Shown here piece by piece: positions 34,945 to 47,290 of a stretch of DNA of 64,000 bases. Both the position numbers and the translations under genes were made by a program. The stretch's first letter is position 1. Every line of letters begins with the position of its first letter. The DNA is from Siphonodentalium dalli (taxonomy: Eukaryota; Mollusca; Scaphopoda; Gadilida; Siphonodentaliidae), in NCBI GenBank assembly GCA_032622095.1, contig CP136062.1:145038351-145102350 (forward strand), given 5' to 3'. The notes under the pieces are model-generated. The model made no database searches and had not been told where the DNA came from. It saw nothing but the letters and a program-made list of their open reading frames with translations.

Positions 34945-36383
34945 ACATTCAAAGCGAATTCGGCAGCAGCGTATGGGTTAATTCATTCATTTCAGCTGCA
35001 ACTAGCGACTTGCACGATCACCCATGGATGCATAGGTGTATTCGCTGCATGATATAATGTCCATTTCCGTGTTCAGTCAGCCAGGGGAGGTGCGGTCGGT
35101 TCCTTTTTGGATTTTGCGTACCTGACGGAACCGCGGCCGCAAGTTAAGGGTTAACAGTGCCGTGTCCGCTCGAGCTAGCGACATGAGGGTTGAAACTTTG
35201 GTACATTCGGGTCTATTCTGCATGATAGGACATGCCTCATTTCGCTCGTTCCCCTGGGGGCGTTGCGGTCGGCGGGTGTTATTTTCGGCGTGTTTGCGTT
35301 CAAAGCGAATTCGGCAGCAGCGTATGGGTTAATTCATTCACTCCCGCTGTATCTAGCGACTTGCCTGATCGCCTACGGATGCATAGGGGATTTCGCTGCG
35401 TAATATGATGTCCATTTCCGTGGTCAGGCAGCCAGGGGAGGTGCGGTCGGTTCCTTTTTGGATTTTGCGTACCTGACGGAACCGACGGCAAGTTATGGGT
35501 TAACAGTGCCGTGTCCGCTCGAGCTATCGACATGAGGGTTGAAACTCGAGTCAGCATAAAAAAAAAATCTGGCTGGTGGTTGGTTGATTATCATTGAGGG
35601 AAATATCCCTAAGCGGGAACAGAAAATCATAGCCTAAGTAAATATGGCCGTATGTTTAGATGTCCAGGAAGAGTCTGGTGGGGTCCCGAAGTTATGGAAG
35701 GGGTATGGGTATTTTTATGCTGCTGATATTTGTGCAGTAAATGGGGTAGTTGTGGAAATGCAAGATTATCGTTTGAAAAAAATACCTAAAGGGGCGCGTT
35801 TGTTATCACAGACTGGTGCAGCGGATGACGTTCTAAGGGAAAATTGACCACTTGATGTTCAAACAGGCTTAACCCATGGCCGGCGGTACTTCTTGTCAAC
35901 ACTGTCGCCTATGGAAAATAATTAGGTGTTTGTAACCTTCATGTCTATTCTGCATGATAGGGCATGCCTCATTTCGCTCGTTCCCCTGGGGGCGTTGCGA
36001 TCGGCGGGTGTTATTTTCGGCGTTTTTGCGTACATTCATAGCGAATTCGGCAGCATATGGTTTAATTTATTCATTCCCGCTGCATCTAGCGACTTGCCTG
36101 ATCGCCCACGGATGGATAGGGGTATTCGCTGCGTAATATGATGTCCATTTCCGTGGTCAGACAGCCAGGGGAGGTGCGGTCGGTGTCTTTTTGGATTTTG
36201 CGTACCTGACGGAACCGGCCGCTAGTTAGGGGTTAACAGTGCCGTGTCCGCTCGAGCTATCGACTTGGGTGGGGATTGGAACTTTGGTATATACAGGTCG
36301 ATTCTGCACGATAGTCCAAACCCCACCACGCTCGGACCCCTGGTGGAGGTGCGGTCAGGTGCGGTCGGCTTTTAGTAGGACCC
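34945..36383 (-). repeat. Right inverted arm of element A, interrupted
   Basis: Reverse complement of the 26785-27825 units. The landmark GAATTCGGCAGCAGCGTATG occurs at about 34959 and 35308 (spacing 350 bp) and a shortened form near 36043. The array is broken by a unique stretch of about 390 bp at 35546-35935. Confidence 0.85.
35546..35935 (+). other. Unique insert in the right arm with a 67-codon open frame
   Basis: The repeat unit is interrupted after 'gaggttgaaact' and resumes at 'tctattctgcatg'. The insert has no counterpart in the left arm. It contains a frame at 35644-35847 (MAVCLDVQEESGGVPKLWKG..., ending LREN-stop) that looks less biased than neighbouring chance frames, but I recognise no family. 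An A10 run lies at its left edge. No target duplication was found. Confidence 0.4.
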
Positions 36384-36586
36384 ACCAGCGATGGCATGTC
36401 AGTTACGCAATGTGTTCTAAACTGCCTCTCGTTTTATTTCGGCGAAGATAGTAATGACAATTATCACACCACGTTACTCGATTAGTTGGCGAACATGGTG
36501 TCAGCGACGCGACATAGAGTGAGAGAGTTAAACATTTAAGAAATATAATTTAGTCATCAAGTGTGAGCGCAGAAAATGAGATTATT

Positions 36587-36605
36587 CGGTCCAGCGCGAA
36601 CACTG
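36587..36605. repeat. Orphan terminus of the CAGTGTTCGCGCTG hAT family
   Basis: CGGTCCAGCGCGAACACTG is identical to the right end of the 59838-60794 element, including the CGGTC inside. No other end was found nearby, so this is a truncated relic. Confidence 0.65.
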
Positions 36606-39600
36606 AATATTGACCCATAAACTGTTTACTTATGTGCGTGTGCGTGTTCTCTCACCAAAAAGAATGTGGTTGGTCTTAGCGATACGTAACAAAACACATT
36701 TGAAAGAGGCCAACGCCATCGACCGCCACGACTTCAGTGTTTATCTCTATAAACCATATCGCCCATATAACACAAATAAAATATCAACCTAGTTATCAAG
36801 GACAGTTTATAGGCTGAATCAGGGCACACGAATGTATCAAAACTCGAGTAGTCTCTCTACCTACACCCATACGGTAGATGTCACGACATTGAACTTTCCT
36901 GAATTGTGTTCAAGTATAAACAGACGAGGGACTTGGTAACTGACACCAGATGTATAACAACTATCAACCGAGAATCCCGAACAATGTAATCCGAGATTCA
37001 ACATCGAAGAACATTTTCATTGTTGCAGTGACATCTATGTGCGCGACCGTGGCACTTGTAAATGTCTTTGAGCCACGCTAAAACTTGCACCCATCGATTT
37101 ATTGCACAAACTATCGCTGCGTTCATTTGTACCAATCTGAACCAAAGCACCATGTTGCTTCTTAATCCGGCCAACTAATTGTTCTTGTGTCTTCGACACT
37201 GACAGTTAAAATATTAACCTTATATATTGTCACATATTTCTGTCATGCTATATCATATGCTTGACTGTTTTTCTCTAACTGTTTACGATTAACATTTGAG
37301 GTAAGTTTTCGAATCCTTATAGTTGACATCGACAGAATCGATAAAATATCTCAAAAGGTCCATGTCCATTGTTAAACTGGGCTTGAAGCCACACGGCGTT
37401 TCGCTCTCCAATTGCACCTAATAACATTCGCTTTTAAATATTTCCCGGTAGTCTTTCTACGAGCATGGTCTCATAATGACGCAACGAAATCATAAAAAAT
37501 TCAACTTCGAACACGATGTTCCAACCCCGAACAAAGCTGTGCTATTGTATTCATCGGAATTCATGAATCGGAAATGGATGAGTCAAGAAAAGGTATATTG
37601 CGTAAACTTAACATGAAACTAATGCATGATTGTATTTGACAAATACACGCTGCTTTCTCTTCGTATTGATCATCGAAAGTATGTAGTATATACCATAAAG
37701 GTCTATGTAAGCTCTACATTTTTTCCTATGGTCTGCATCTGCCTTTTTACACGGCCGCTGATTAAACAAACCGACAATCAAAACGATCTAAAATTTAGCG
37801 AAAAACATAAGAAACAGGGCACATATATTCAGTGCTATATCGACGAATTTGTTCGAGAATCTTCCGTGTAAGTATATTTTGATATACCACTTTCTAAATG
37901 ATGTATATTTTTGATTCGAACGAACCATGTCCATTTAAACTAAAGAATCTGCCTTCTATTTCAAGGGCGGGTTCGTACGAATCCATCGAATTTTTGCTGA
38001 CAGCGCCCATGCTTATTGGTACCTCAACACAAAACATAGGAAATGTTTTATGTTCTTTAATTAGGATGCATGGTAAAATTTGTTCCATCCTGTTATAGTT
38101 TATGTTGTCCACAATTGACCACATTTTATCACATTTTATTGAAATGAAGAATGGAATTAAAACTACTTTCTAGTCATCACTGATAGTTTCGTTGGTCCGA
38201 AAATTACCAAGTGCCGAAATGCCCGAAGTTCCGAAACGTTCAAGTGACGAACAGCGAACCCAAGTCCAGGTGCTGAAACGTACAGTATTCATAATAACAA
38301 TAACACCCATCAATTGAATCGATAAAGACATTATGTAATTAGCATCGATTCGTCATTGACCGGCATTTTGAAGAAAAAAAATGATTTCGTGCAAAAATAT
38401 CAGGCCATTAGTGTATATTATTACATCATTGTATGCGCCAATGACACGACTCTCGCCAAGATGCACATTTGTCCCCAGAGACAACCGCTAGGTGGTGAAA
38501 TGTCAAAAATGTTACAATATTTTACATTTCGGCCACCATCTTGGCCACCAGTTTGGTGTCGAATGTTTGGCTAATTTGTAAGCGCTGTATATCAGCATAA
38601 CGCACCGAGTTGAACATAAAAACGCTTGTCATATTATATTACAATAATGGCGAACAATGAGACCAGGTGAATATCAAACAAAATGGCCGCCATGATGGAC
38701 GCCATCTTGTCTGGAATATCTGCGGCAACTTGTTTTATAACAACCGAACCACATTAGAGGACCCATTAGGAAGAACATTGGGCTGCAGTTGAGTCATGAG
38801 ATACACGGATCTCCTGGACTAAGCTTAAGTTGTTGGCGCAAGAATTAATCGGGCATTTGGCATCAGAATAGCCTCTACGACCGCCATGGTTACGAATTGT
38901 GGCTAACTCAGTTGTTTTGCACTTTTCACATCTGCCCCGCTTCAACATTAAAGGGACCAAATGCACTCACGGGGGGGGGGGTGCAAGTCTGTAACAGTCA
39001 CCACTAAGAAGAACATAGAAACATAAACTGTAGTCTTATAATACGATCGTAAAATTTAATGTGATCCAAAGGGACCGTTTGTGGGGTGGAATAATTGCGA
39101 CACTATCTTTTTAATAAATCGTCGGCCTCATTTCCTGCAACAGCTTTATGGACAGATGATAGACTACGCTTTTGTTCTTACATTCCTTATTTATATTTCT
39201 CCATTTACGACATTTCACCTGCGTGAACCACCGTTATGTTAAAACAAACTTCTACAGTAGTTTGTCAACAAACATGGCTAGTCGTCTAGTAAGTCATACT
39301 AATTCAGTGTTAATATAATTTTCAGAATATTTATTCAATGCTTTGAACTTTTGCAAAGTTTACCGTCAATTTTTGGTTCAAATTCGGTATGTTATTAGAC
39401 AAATTTGACTTGTATCGGTAATGCAACTGTAACATTAAAGTTTACAACACAAAGCCAATTTATTTGTTCATGTGCTTGTTGCTTACGGTTCAGCATATAA
39501 CATCAGTTTATTTGTTTCGCCCTGTGCGAATGGCTCTCCCTAAGTAAAGTTTGCTTATCGGCTGACTTCACATTGAACTCGGTCACTTCACGTTTTGTGG

Positions 39601-40633
39601 TGTATGCTTGATGGTTTATTTGCTGTACCTGGATACAATATATATTCTATTGTTCCAATTTGCATAGAAATGTTAGGAACAGATCACCATACAATAATAA
39701 CAATATCATACGATTGCCATCACCTTGAAGATGTCATCTTTTCCACGCCATTGTTTGAGCAATATACAATACACTAACATTGCTATATCTGGTCTCAAAC
39801 GCCACTCTATCATACCATGTGAGGATATGTGAAAATGCGCGCTAGTATTATATCAATATTTGACAATTGAATTGACAAAGGCAGACATTTGAAACGAAAT
39901 GCGTTTAAAAGAGTATTGTTAATGAATAACATATGATGTATGTTATAGAAAAATCACATTTGGATTCGTGCGGAGCCAGCCACGTACAATGCTCCATGTT
40001 GAAGAATAACGACAGAGAGATAATACAGTACACGAACATGGGGTGGCACACCATCGCATATTTAAAACGTGTTAACTACAATCAATAATATATCCATGCA
40101 ATGGTAAAACCCTGGGGTCCTTAACAATAATCCATCCCAATTAATATATAATAACACTATATACATTCCAAATATGTAAACAAGGTAGAAGTCTGAAGTT
40201 CTTAGAAGGAATTCAATGGGTAGAATTACATCATTTGTTTTACAGGGTATCTCGAATACGAGTAAAACAATTCTGGCCCGCGGTTGGCGTATATTTCAAA
40301 TAAATTTACAAATTCAAGAAATATGATGGCTATGGCATGTATAAATGTGGGTGTTTCCTAGTCTGAAATGCGTTGGTGTCCAAACAATGGCGGGAGCTTG
40401 TGGCTCGGTATTGGCTTTCGCATGGCTCGAAAGGTACTTCCCCTGATGTCGGAAGTGTTGGTATTCACTACAGCATGAGTCATGCACGTCGGAACTCGAT
40501 AAGTTAGCGTGGGCGTTGCCAAAATGTTGACACCGAGGCATGTGAAGCCATACTAGAAGTAAAAAATACCAAACATAGTTTGACTTGAATTTTTTCTGTA
40601 AGCTGTCGAAATCTAATGTTTGGTAGAAATGTA
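36606..40633. other. Non-coding spacer; short repeats only
   Basis: No exon-like segment was recognised. At about 38200-38285 a phrase of the type AAGTGCCGAAAT/AAGTTCCGAAAC is loosely repeated five times. Text on 'atggccgccatgatggacgccatcttg' near 38680 resembles the dispersed repeat at 70-130. A G11 tract lies at 38971-38981. Confidence 0.5.
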
Positions 40634-40950
40634 CACTGCCAAAAATAATTTCTTAATAAGATAAAATATCTTGAAACAAGAAAAACTATTTCCTGAAACA
40701 GGAAAATAAATCTTATTTTGGGAAATATACCCCCCAAGTCTGCTACATCAAGAAAATTTAAGAAACTCACACCAGACAAGAGATAGTTTTCTCAAAAAAG
40801 ATAGATTTTAGTCTTGAAACAAGAAACAATTTCCTTACTAAGAAAATGGCTTCAAAAATTAAATATATATTTCTTGTTTCAAGATTTTTTCTAAGTTAAG
40901 AAATACTTAAAGAAAATATTTCTAAACCAAGAATTAATTGTTATGTACAA
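40634..40950 (+). mobile_element. Fragment with a CACTGCC (hAT-like) left end and TTCTT/AAGAAA-rich body
   Basis: Begins CACTGCCAAAAATAATTTCT after GTA and continues with many AAGAAA/TTTCTT segments. The opposite end of the same family (TTTTTGGCAGTG then TAC) is seen at 54270-54290, in another locus with a similar body. CACTGC tips and such bodies occur in hAT MITEs. Only one end is preserved here. Confidence 0.6.
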
Positions 40951-41009
40951 ATTACTGCTGTATTGGAATAACTGTAAAAGTACAACGAGAGCAAAATTGT
41001 GATCAAAAT

Positions 41010-41340
41010 TTTATGGTAAACATTGAAAAAGGTCCAACCTGTTGATTAAATATTCTGAAATTCATATTCATACTTAAATATTTGAACTACATGTAATACT
41101 ACAGCTATAGGATTATATAATTGTTGACAAGTCACTCACTGTAACAGTTTTGTTTACATAACATTGGAAAAGGTGCAACCTGTTGTTTAAATGTTTAAAT
41201 GTTATTCATAGTTAAATATTTGAACTAATAATACAGCTAGAATTATATATTTGTTGACAAATCACTGTAACAGTTTTGTTTACATAACAATAGTTTCAAC
41301 AGATGTAATTTTGTTATTGGCAATCTGTCAGTAAGTGTTT
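41010..41340 (+). repeat. Dispersed repeat R1, tandem double copy
   Basis: Two consecutive copies, each containing AACATTG(G)AAAAAGGT, CAACCTGTTG, TTGAACTA..AATA and CACTGTAACAGTTTTGTTTA. The second copy runs on through ATAGTTTCAACAGATG to TTGTTATTGG, the uninterrupted equivalent of the MITE insertion site at 10755. Related to 50145-50325. Confidence 0.7.
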
Positions 41341-41569
41341 TTATCTATTTCTCAATGCTCTTAGGGCATGCTGACCTTTATACAATTTTAATAAAAACAA
41401 ATTGCACAATATAGTTGTCGCCATTGAGGAGGCCTCCCTTGAAATCTCCAGTTGGCGGTTTGCCACACCATCCCGAACTAGACAAACCTCTCTGGTGGCC
41501 CCCTTGCATTGGACCTATTAATTAAACCGGTACTTCAAGCTGGTATATATCCCTCTTATATAAGAATGG

Positions 41570-43380
41570 AAGATGCTACCAATTTCAAACCGATGGTATT
41601 TCTTCAGAGTTGACTCTCTTGTATTATGAAAGCAAGCCCAATGAGGCCATGCACCTATTGTATGTTTATAACACACAAAAGACTATATCTTAGCAGAATG
41701 CATGTCTCTGATGATACAAACAATAAAATATCCAATTTATCCATAGTTGAATTTCATTTGGCTATATAGGAAAGCATACAATGTGGCTTTTATGTAGTTT
41801 CCACACAATATTTTAAGTAAAATATCCATCAATTCTGTATTCTGCCTTGTCCTATATATTAAAATGCATGCAATGGCCATGATAAATGCTTAATTTATTG
41901 GTAGAGATATCCATCTGATAAGAAATACTGACATATTAGGTTTGATACACCATTCCAGCTGGCTTGGCATCTTTTAAATTTGAAACCTAAGGAATTTATT
42001 CAGCTTTGACTCTCTAAATTATGGAAGAAAGCCCAAATGAAGCCACTATTTGCATGCTAATAACATGTATAAGGCTATATCTCAACATAATACATGTCTC
42101 AGATGAAATAAACAATACAATATCCATAGTTTAATTTGATTTGGCTATACAGGGATGCATACATTATTGCTTTTATGTAGTTTCCACTGACTATTTTAAG
42201 TAAAATATCCATCAAATGATGTTTTCTACATTGCCTTGTATATTAAAATGCATGTGATGACCATGGGAAATGTTTAATGTATTAGTTGATATGTCCATCT
42301 GATAGGAAATACTGACATTTGAGGTTTAAAATACCATTTCATGGGATTATGGGATCATAAATATCAAACTAAGGGAATTTCTTCAGATTTGACTCTCTAA
42401 ATAATGGAAGAAAGCCCAAATGAAGCCACTATTTGCATATTAATGACATGTATAAGGCTATATCTCAACAGAATACATGTCTCTGATAAAATACACAATA
42501 AAATATCCATAGTTTAATTGCATTTGGCTATAGAGGGATGCATACAATATTGCTTTCATGTAGTTTCCACAGACTATTTTAAGTAAGATATCCATCAAAC
42601 AATGTTTTCTACCTTGCCCTATATATCATAATGCATGCAGTGACCATGAGAAATGTTTAATTTATTGGGAGAGATGTCCATCTATTAAGAAATACTGCCA
42701 TTTAAGGTTTGATACACCATTTCAGCTGGCTTGGCATCTTACAAATTTAAAATAAGGGAATCTCTTCAGGTTTGGCTCTCTAAATTATGGAAGCAAGCCC
42801 AAATGAAGCCACTATTTGCATGTTTATAACATGTATAAGGCTATATCTCAACATAATACATGTCTCTGATGAAATCAACAATAAAATATCCACAGTTTAA
42901 TTTGTTTTGGCTATACAGGGATGCATACAACATGGCTTTTAGGTTGTTTCCACAGACTATTTTAAGTAAAATATCCATCAAATGATGTTTTCTGCCTTGT
43001 CCTGTATATTAAAATGCATGCAATGACCATGAAAAATGTTTAGTTTATTGGTAGAGATGTCCGTCTGATAAGAAATACTGCCATTTGAGGTTTGATACAC
43101 CATTTCAGCTGGCTTGGCATCTTACAAATTTGAAATAAGGGAATTTATTCAGCTTTGCCCCTCTAAGGCCATATCTTTGCAGAATGCTTTTCTCTGATAA
43201 TAAAACAAATAACATATCAATATTTCATAGTTTAGTTGGCAAAACAGGGTGCATAACATGTGGTTTTAAAGTAGTTTCACAGACTATTTTAACTAGAATA
43301 TAAATTAAATGATGTAATCTAACTTGCCCTGTGTTTTAAAATGCATACACTGACCATGATAAATGTTTAATACAAACAGC
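41570..43380 (+). repeat. Satellite of about 384 bp, about five tandem copies
   Basis: The landmark TTGACTCTCTAAATTATGGA and its variants recur at 41609, 42006, 42389, 42772 and 43155, spaced 397, 383, 383 and 383 bp. Each unit also contains ACATGTATAAGGCTATATCT, a TTTTAAGTAAAATATCCATC box and an AATGCATG..TGACCATG box. Copies are diverged, and the first and last are the most degenerate or partial. Non-coding. Confidence 0.88.
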
Positions 43381-43387
43381 GTCCTTA

Positions 43388-43425
43388 ATGCTGCACCAGC
43401 CTAACTCCCGTTATGAAAGGGTTAA
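43388..43425. mobile_element. Single end of the TTAA/CCCTTTCATG MITE family
   Basis: GCTGCACCAGC...GTTATGAAAGGG|TTAA matches the right end of 49982-50138 (GGTGCACCAGCGCAGCTG...CATGAAACGG|TTAA). The other end is missing and the fragment abuts the satellite. Confidence 0.6.
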
Positions 43426-43516
43426 AGTAATAAACAAAGGTTACACAGACATCCCCCCTTCAACAGCGCGGTGAGTGTGTTTTTTTATGTAATATATGTC
43501 ATACCCGGTATAAGAC

Positions 43517-43870
43517 CCCCCCCCCCCCCCCATTTCGTACGCCGTACTCCATGCCCTGTTATGAGGTACGCCGTATTCCGGCCCCTCTGTTAGGAGGTAT
43601 TCGGTATTCCAAAAATACCGGTATCCGCACACCAACCTTCCCAAAAAATGATCATAAGAATAATATAAATGCGATGTTTGTCACAATAAATGCACGGTTT
43701 GACATACAGATCGTCGATCATCAATTTATATCATTTTAGACATGGACATGATGACCGGCGTTCGTACGGCAATAGAGAATTTATCCATATGACTGTTAAC
43801 TGGTATTTCGTATTCCACTCTCTGTGTTAAGTGGTATTATTCCGTATTCCAGGGGGTGTGGTGCTCTTAT
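43517..43870. repeat. C16 tract followed by diverged TACGCCGTATTCC repeats
   Basis: After a 16-C tract, phrases such as GTACGCCGTACTCC, GTACGCCGTATTCC, GTATTCGGTATTCC, GGTATTTCGTATTCC and TTATTCCGTATTCC recur irregularly, with 'ctctgttaggaggt' style spacers. Probably a degraded minisatellite. Confidence 0.55.
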
Positions 43871-44810
43871 ATGGTGTGAAGTTTACAAATAATGTGGCAG
43901 TCATGAAATTTTTAATTATTAGAACTGTTTGGGATATATACACCCCAATCACCCTGTCTTCACGCTCCTGTTGGTGATGACCTTATCAATCTATTGCTTC
44001 GTTGAACTTTTATTATTACAAATTTGAGGTAATAGTTCTTGATGCGTGTAAATTCGTTCCACTTTACAACAGCGGACCAAGCATTCCTATTGTTTTACCT
44101 ACCGGCTCAGATCGAGGCCTCGTGGATCAATAGCGACGTCCATCTTACGTTTTCATACATGTAGGATACAAATTGATCGGATTTTGGGTAAGTGAAACTA
44201 ATTAGTAACAACAACAACAATTAGTAATCAATTGAAGTGTTTCTCATTATGAACAGACTGTTACTAGTAAAATACGTAATCGAACTACAATTAAAAGTGC
44301 ACGACTTATCCATTTTATTCAAATGAAATTTGATAGTAAATCGGCCTAAATTGTGTTTCCGTAAAATATTTCAGAAAATGAAATCCGTCATTGATAAATG
44401 AACATTTGTTTTGTCAAAATAGTAACTTCTGATGGACTATGATTATACGTCATTTATGATTCATATTTTAAGGTAGCCCTACACAATATTCCCAACTCTA
44501 CTCCCAACTGCAAAAACGATTTTTAATGAATTATAAATTGTGCCTAAATTTTATACTGCACAAAAGGAAAAACAATCCGGGAATGGCTATTTTCGTTTGC
44601 AAAATCAAATTCTGACATAAATACAGTGTATTATCGGTCGACATTAATATGACAATAGTTGGCAAATAAAAAGGTCCCATTTATTGAAAATATACATGTA
44701 GCTTATAAGTTATAAGGAACTTGTCAGTTATGATCAGTTATACTTCCTACCATTATTCTAAGAAATGTCAACCTGATAGAATTCCCACAATCTCTTTAAT
44801 ATTGTCATGC

Positions 44811-45560
44811 CATGGCCAATTTAACACCAAGTGAACGTTCAGATTACCACGATAAAATCGTAAGTGAAAATATTTCCGTCGTAGGAAGTAACCGCTCAAC
44901 TGTGCATGCTCACCTCAAAATCGTAGGTAAAAAAAAATATCATGCACTGTTTTATTTAAAAGCGAAATTGTGGCGTATCCTTGGTTACCCCCATTTGCGA
45001 CGTAATCACTAATCAGTCATGTGTGGGTAAAATTGTGACCTGAAGGATCGCATGATAGTCAATCACATGCTTTACAAAAAAACTATGATTTCATCATGTA
45101 CGACATCGTAATCGTGTGAACAAACTATCCACGATCTCGTCGATCCCGGTTCCTCCACTTAAGATTGTATCTTTCATCTGTACGTTCACTGAGTGAACAT
45201 TCATGATTCATATGACTACGATTCAATTGTAAGTGGACATATTCCCATCTTGGGTAATAACCGATAGTTGGACTGTGCATGCTCACGACATGATCACGAG
45301 TTATATCAATGCAGAATTGCAAAATTGTGACGTATCCTTGGTTACCTCCACTTGGTGAAATTTGCGTGTACGTAAAAATCGTACAAAGTAAATGGAAATA
45401 TCATAGGATAGTTAATCACGTGGTTAACCACCGATATTAAATATACTCATCTGCGATGACATCGTAACAAACTATCCATGATTTTGTCAGGCCCGATTCC
45501 CCCACTTACGATTGAATTATGTCTTCTGACATCTGAATCGCCGAAAATGCTAATATTGTT
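44811..45560 (+). repeat. Diverged tandem duplication, unit about 350-375 bp
   Basis: Shared landmarks: GTGAACGTTCA/GTGAACATTCA, ACTGTGCATGCTCAC (44899 and 45272), GTATCCTTGGTTACC (44977 and 45331), and CAAACTATCCACGAT/CAAACTATCCATGAT (45121 and 45468). No coding frame is conserved between the copies. Confidence 0.7.
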
Positions 45561-45689
45561 GGAAGAATGAACTTTACACTTGGTTTTTGAATATGTTTGC
45601 AAATTATGAAAATACATGCATCCATATCACATACATATATATGCAGCATACATGTACATGTATTTTTTCTTCAATTACAGAAATGCCAG

Positions 45690-45900
45690 ATTCATTAGCC
45701 ATGGTGGATGCGGCATCATGCCCTCTCATCTTCAACATATTATAAGTTATTACTTTCTATATTTACCATACTGGGGATGGCAGGAAGACAGTCTTGCCAG
45801 ATTATGCCATCCCCCACAATATACGACAGAATTATCCATAATTGTTATCATTATTATGTAATATGTATGTGTATTGAAATAAAATATCCTATCCTATCCT
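45690..45900 (+). mobile_element. Probable 3' end of a truncated LINE with (TATCC)n tail
   Basis: The stretch ends GAAATAAAATATCCTATCC then TATCC, the style of short tandem tail used by several invertebrate LINE clades. It contains a perfect stem GGGGATGGCA...TGCCATCCCC at 45771-45814. No reverse transcriptase coding remains, so the call rests on the tail and hairpin only. Confidence 0.35.
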
Positions 45901-46960
45901 TGATTTCGCCCATGATTAGTCTAAGCGTTGGTCCTGTCTAGCTAGACATGTGGCAATGAACAAATGACAAGTGAAATATTATAAGTCTGTTCGCCAAAAT
46001 ACCAGTGGTGAGTTTATAATTTATAGCTACCATGCAGATGAATATTTGTACATTGTCAGCAATACATGTATATACCGCTATCCTCAAAATTATGGACCTT
46101 AAAATGGGGGGGGGGGGGTGATACCTGGTAATGATCGCAGTATATACGGGCAGTATATGATATCCACCATGGTATCAAGTCGATTACTGTTGTGGAGCAC
46201 CATGCGGTTATGATACACCAACAAATATCACACCAAAAGTTGAAAATTAAAACAGCCACATGGATCTTGTTCAATGAACTTATATATGCATGAATAAGAT
46301 GAATCACTAAATTATATTTTCATGCTTGTTTGTGTAATGCCAATCAATGCAGCCTGACAACATGGATGGGTGGAGTTTATAAATTGACAGCCGAAACAAT
46401 GTCGGCAACTTCAAAGTTCATCATGTGCTACATTTAACCCCCGTATATACAATACAATTTTTCTATCAGCGTTCCCATGTCCTATATTTGGAGTACTATA
46501 TACATGCACATGTAACGAAGGCCATCCGTTCCACAGATATGAGGAAAAACACTGCATTTTATTTTCATGCATGCGAAACATGACAACATGCATATGGGGT
46601 GTAACATGACAACATGCATATGGAGTGTAACTGCGGTATATGCAGCGTTGAAACTGTACTAGTAACCATAATGAGGTGTTGGAGGTTACTGTGCTTTATA
46701 TCTTTAATACTGCAGTATTAATGGGGGGGGGGCACTATACTAAGAGGTGGCCAATTACTTTGTGTATACATGTAGCCATACCTCACACATGGAACAGGGC
46801 TTGACTTATTCTTAGGTACATGGAACAATAGGTACGTGGAGCAATACATAACACCTAGTCTGCTTAGTATATTTTCCATAAATATCAACCGATTTTGTGC
46901 AGTGTTGACGTGGTAACCTTTCTAGTACTGCTGTGTTAGATGTTTCTTGTGTGAGACCAC
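45901..46960. other. Non-coding spacer with two G tracts
   Basis: G13 at 46106-46118 and G10 at 46723-46732. A direct repeat on 'aacatgacaacatgcatatgg' occurs at about 46577 and 46605. No exon recognised. Confidence 0.5.
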
Positions 46961-47042
46961 ACAAGCCATATTTCTGAATAAATCCTGAAAAATTACCCAC
47001 AATCCTGAGGTTAAGTGGTTACTTACTTTGGGCATTACTGTA
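46961..47042. mobile_element. TA-flanked MITE (CAGTAATGCCC family), 3' half only
   Basis: Reads CACAAGCCATATTTCTGA..AAATCCTGAAAAATTACCCA..TTAAGTGGTTACTTACTTTG then GGCATTACTG|TA. It matches the right half of the complete copies; the left half is replaced or lost. Confidence 0.75.
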
Positions 47043-47290
47043 ATTCCCTGACATTCCCCCAATATATGACTAAAAGAAAATTCACCCTTTTGATATCGTT
47101 TGACCATGAAATGGCCCGAAAAAGATGTTTTATGAGATTTACGTTTGTTTTTTATTTAATTTTGTTTCTTCAAGTAACATATCAAATGAGTGAAATTTTA
47201 TTTTAGTCATTCATGTGGGTATCGTGAGTGGGGAGATATTTAAGGGGAGGTATCCTGTTACACCGGTAAATGCTACTAGTACATGTACAT

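Larger units (their letters stand above)
26785..36383. mobile_element. Giant (9.6 kb) foldback element A with repeat-bearing inverted arms and 8-bp duplication
   Basis: ACCAGCGA at 26777-26784 and 36384-36391 flank tips CGGTCCTACTAAAAGCCG / (reverse) GGGTCCTACTAAAAGCCG. Next comes a GC-rich short-repeat zone of GACCGCACC type, then inverted arms of tandem units of about 355 bp. The left arm is about 26785-27825, the right arm about 34945-36383. Each unit alternates a 'gtcgatagctcgagcggacacggc..ctgttaaccc' module with an 'aagtgaataaattaaccc..gctgctgccgaattcgc' module. The interior of about 7 kb holds the nested element B and otherwise no recognisable gene. Foldback/Galileo-like or another 8-bp-duplication family (hAT, P, Merlin) is possible; no transposase was seen. 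Confidence 0.85.
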
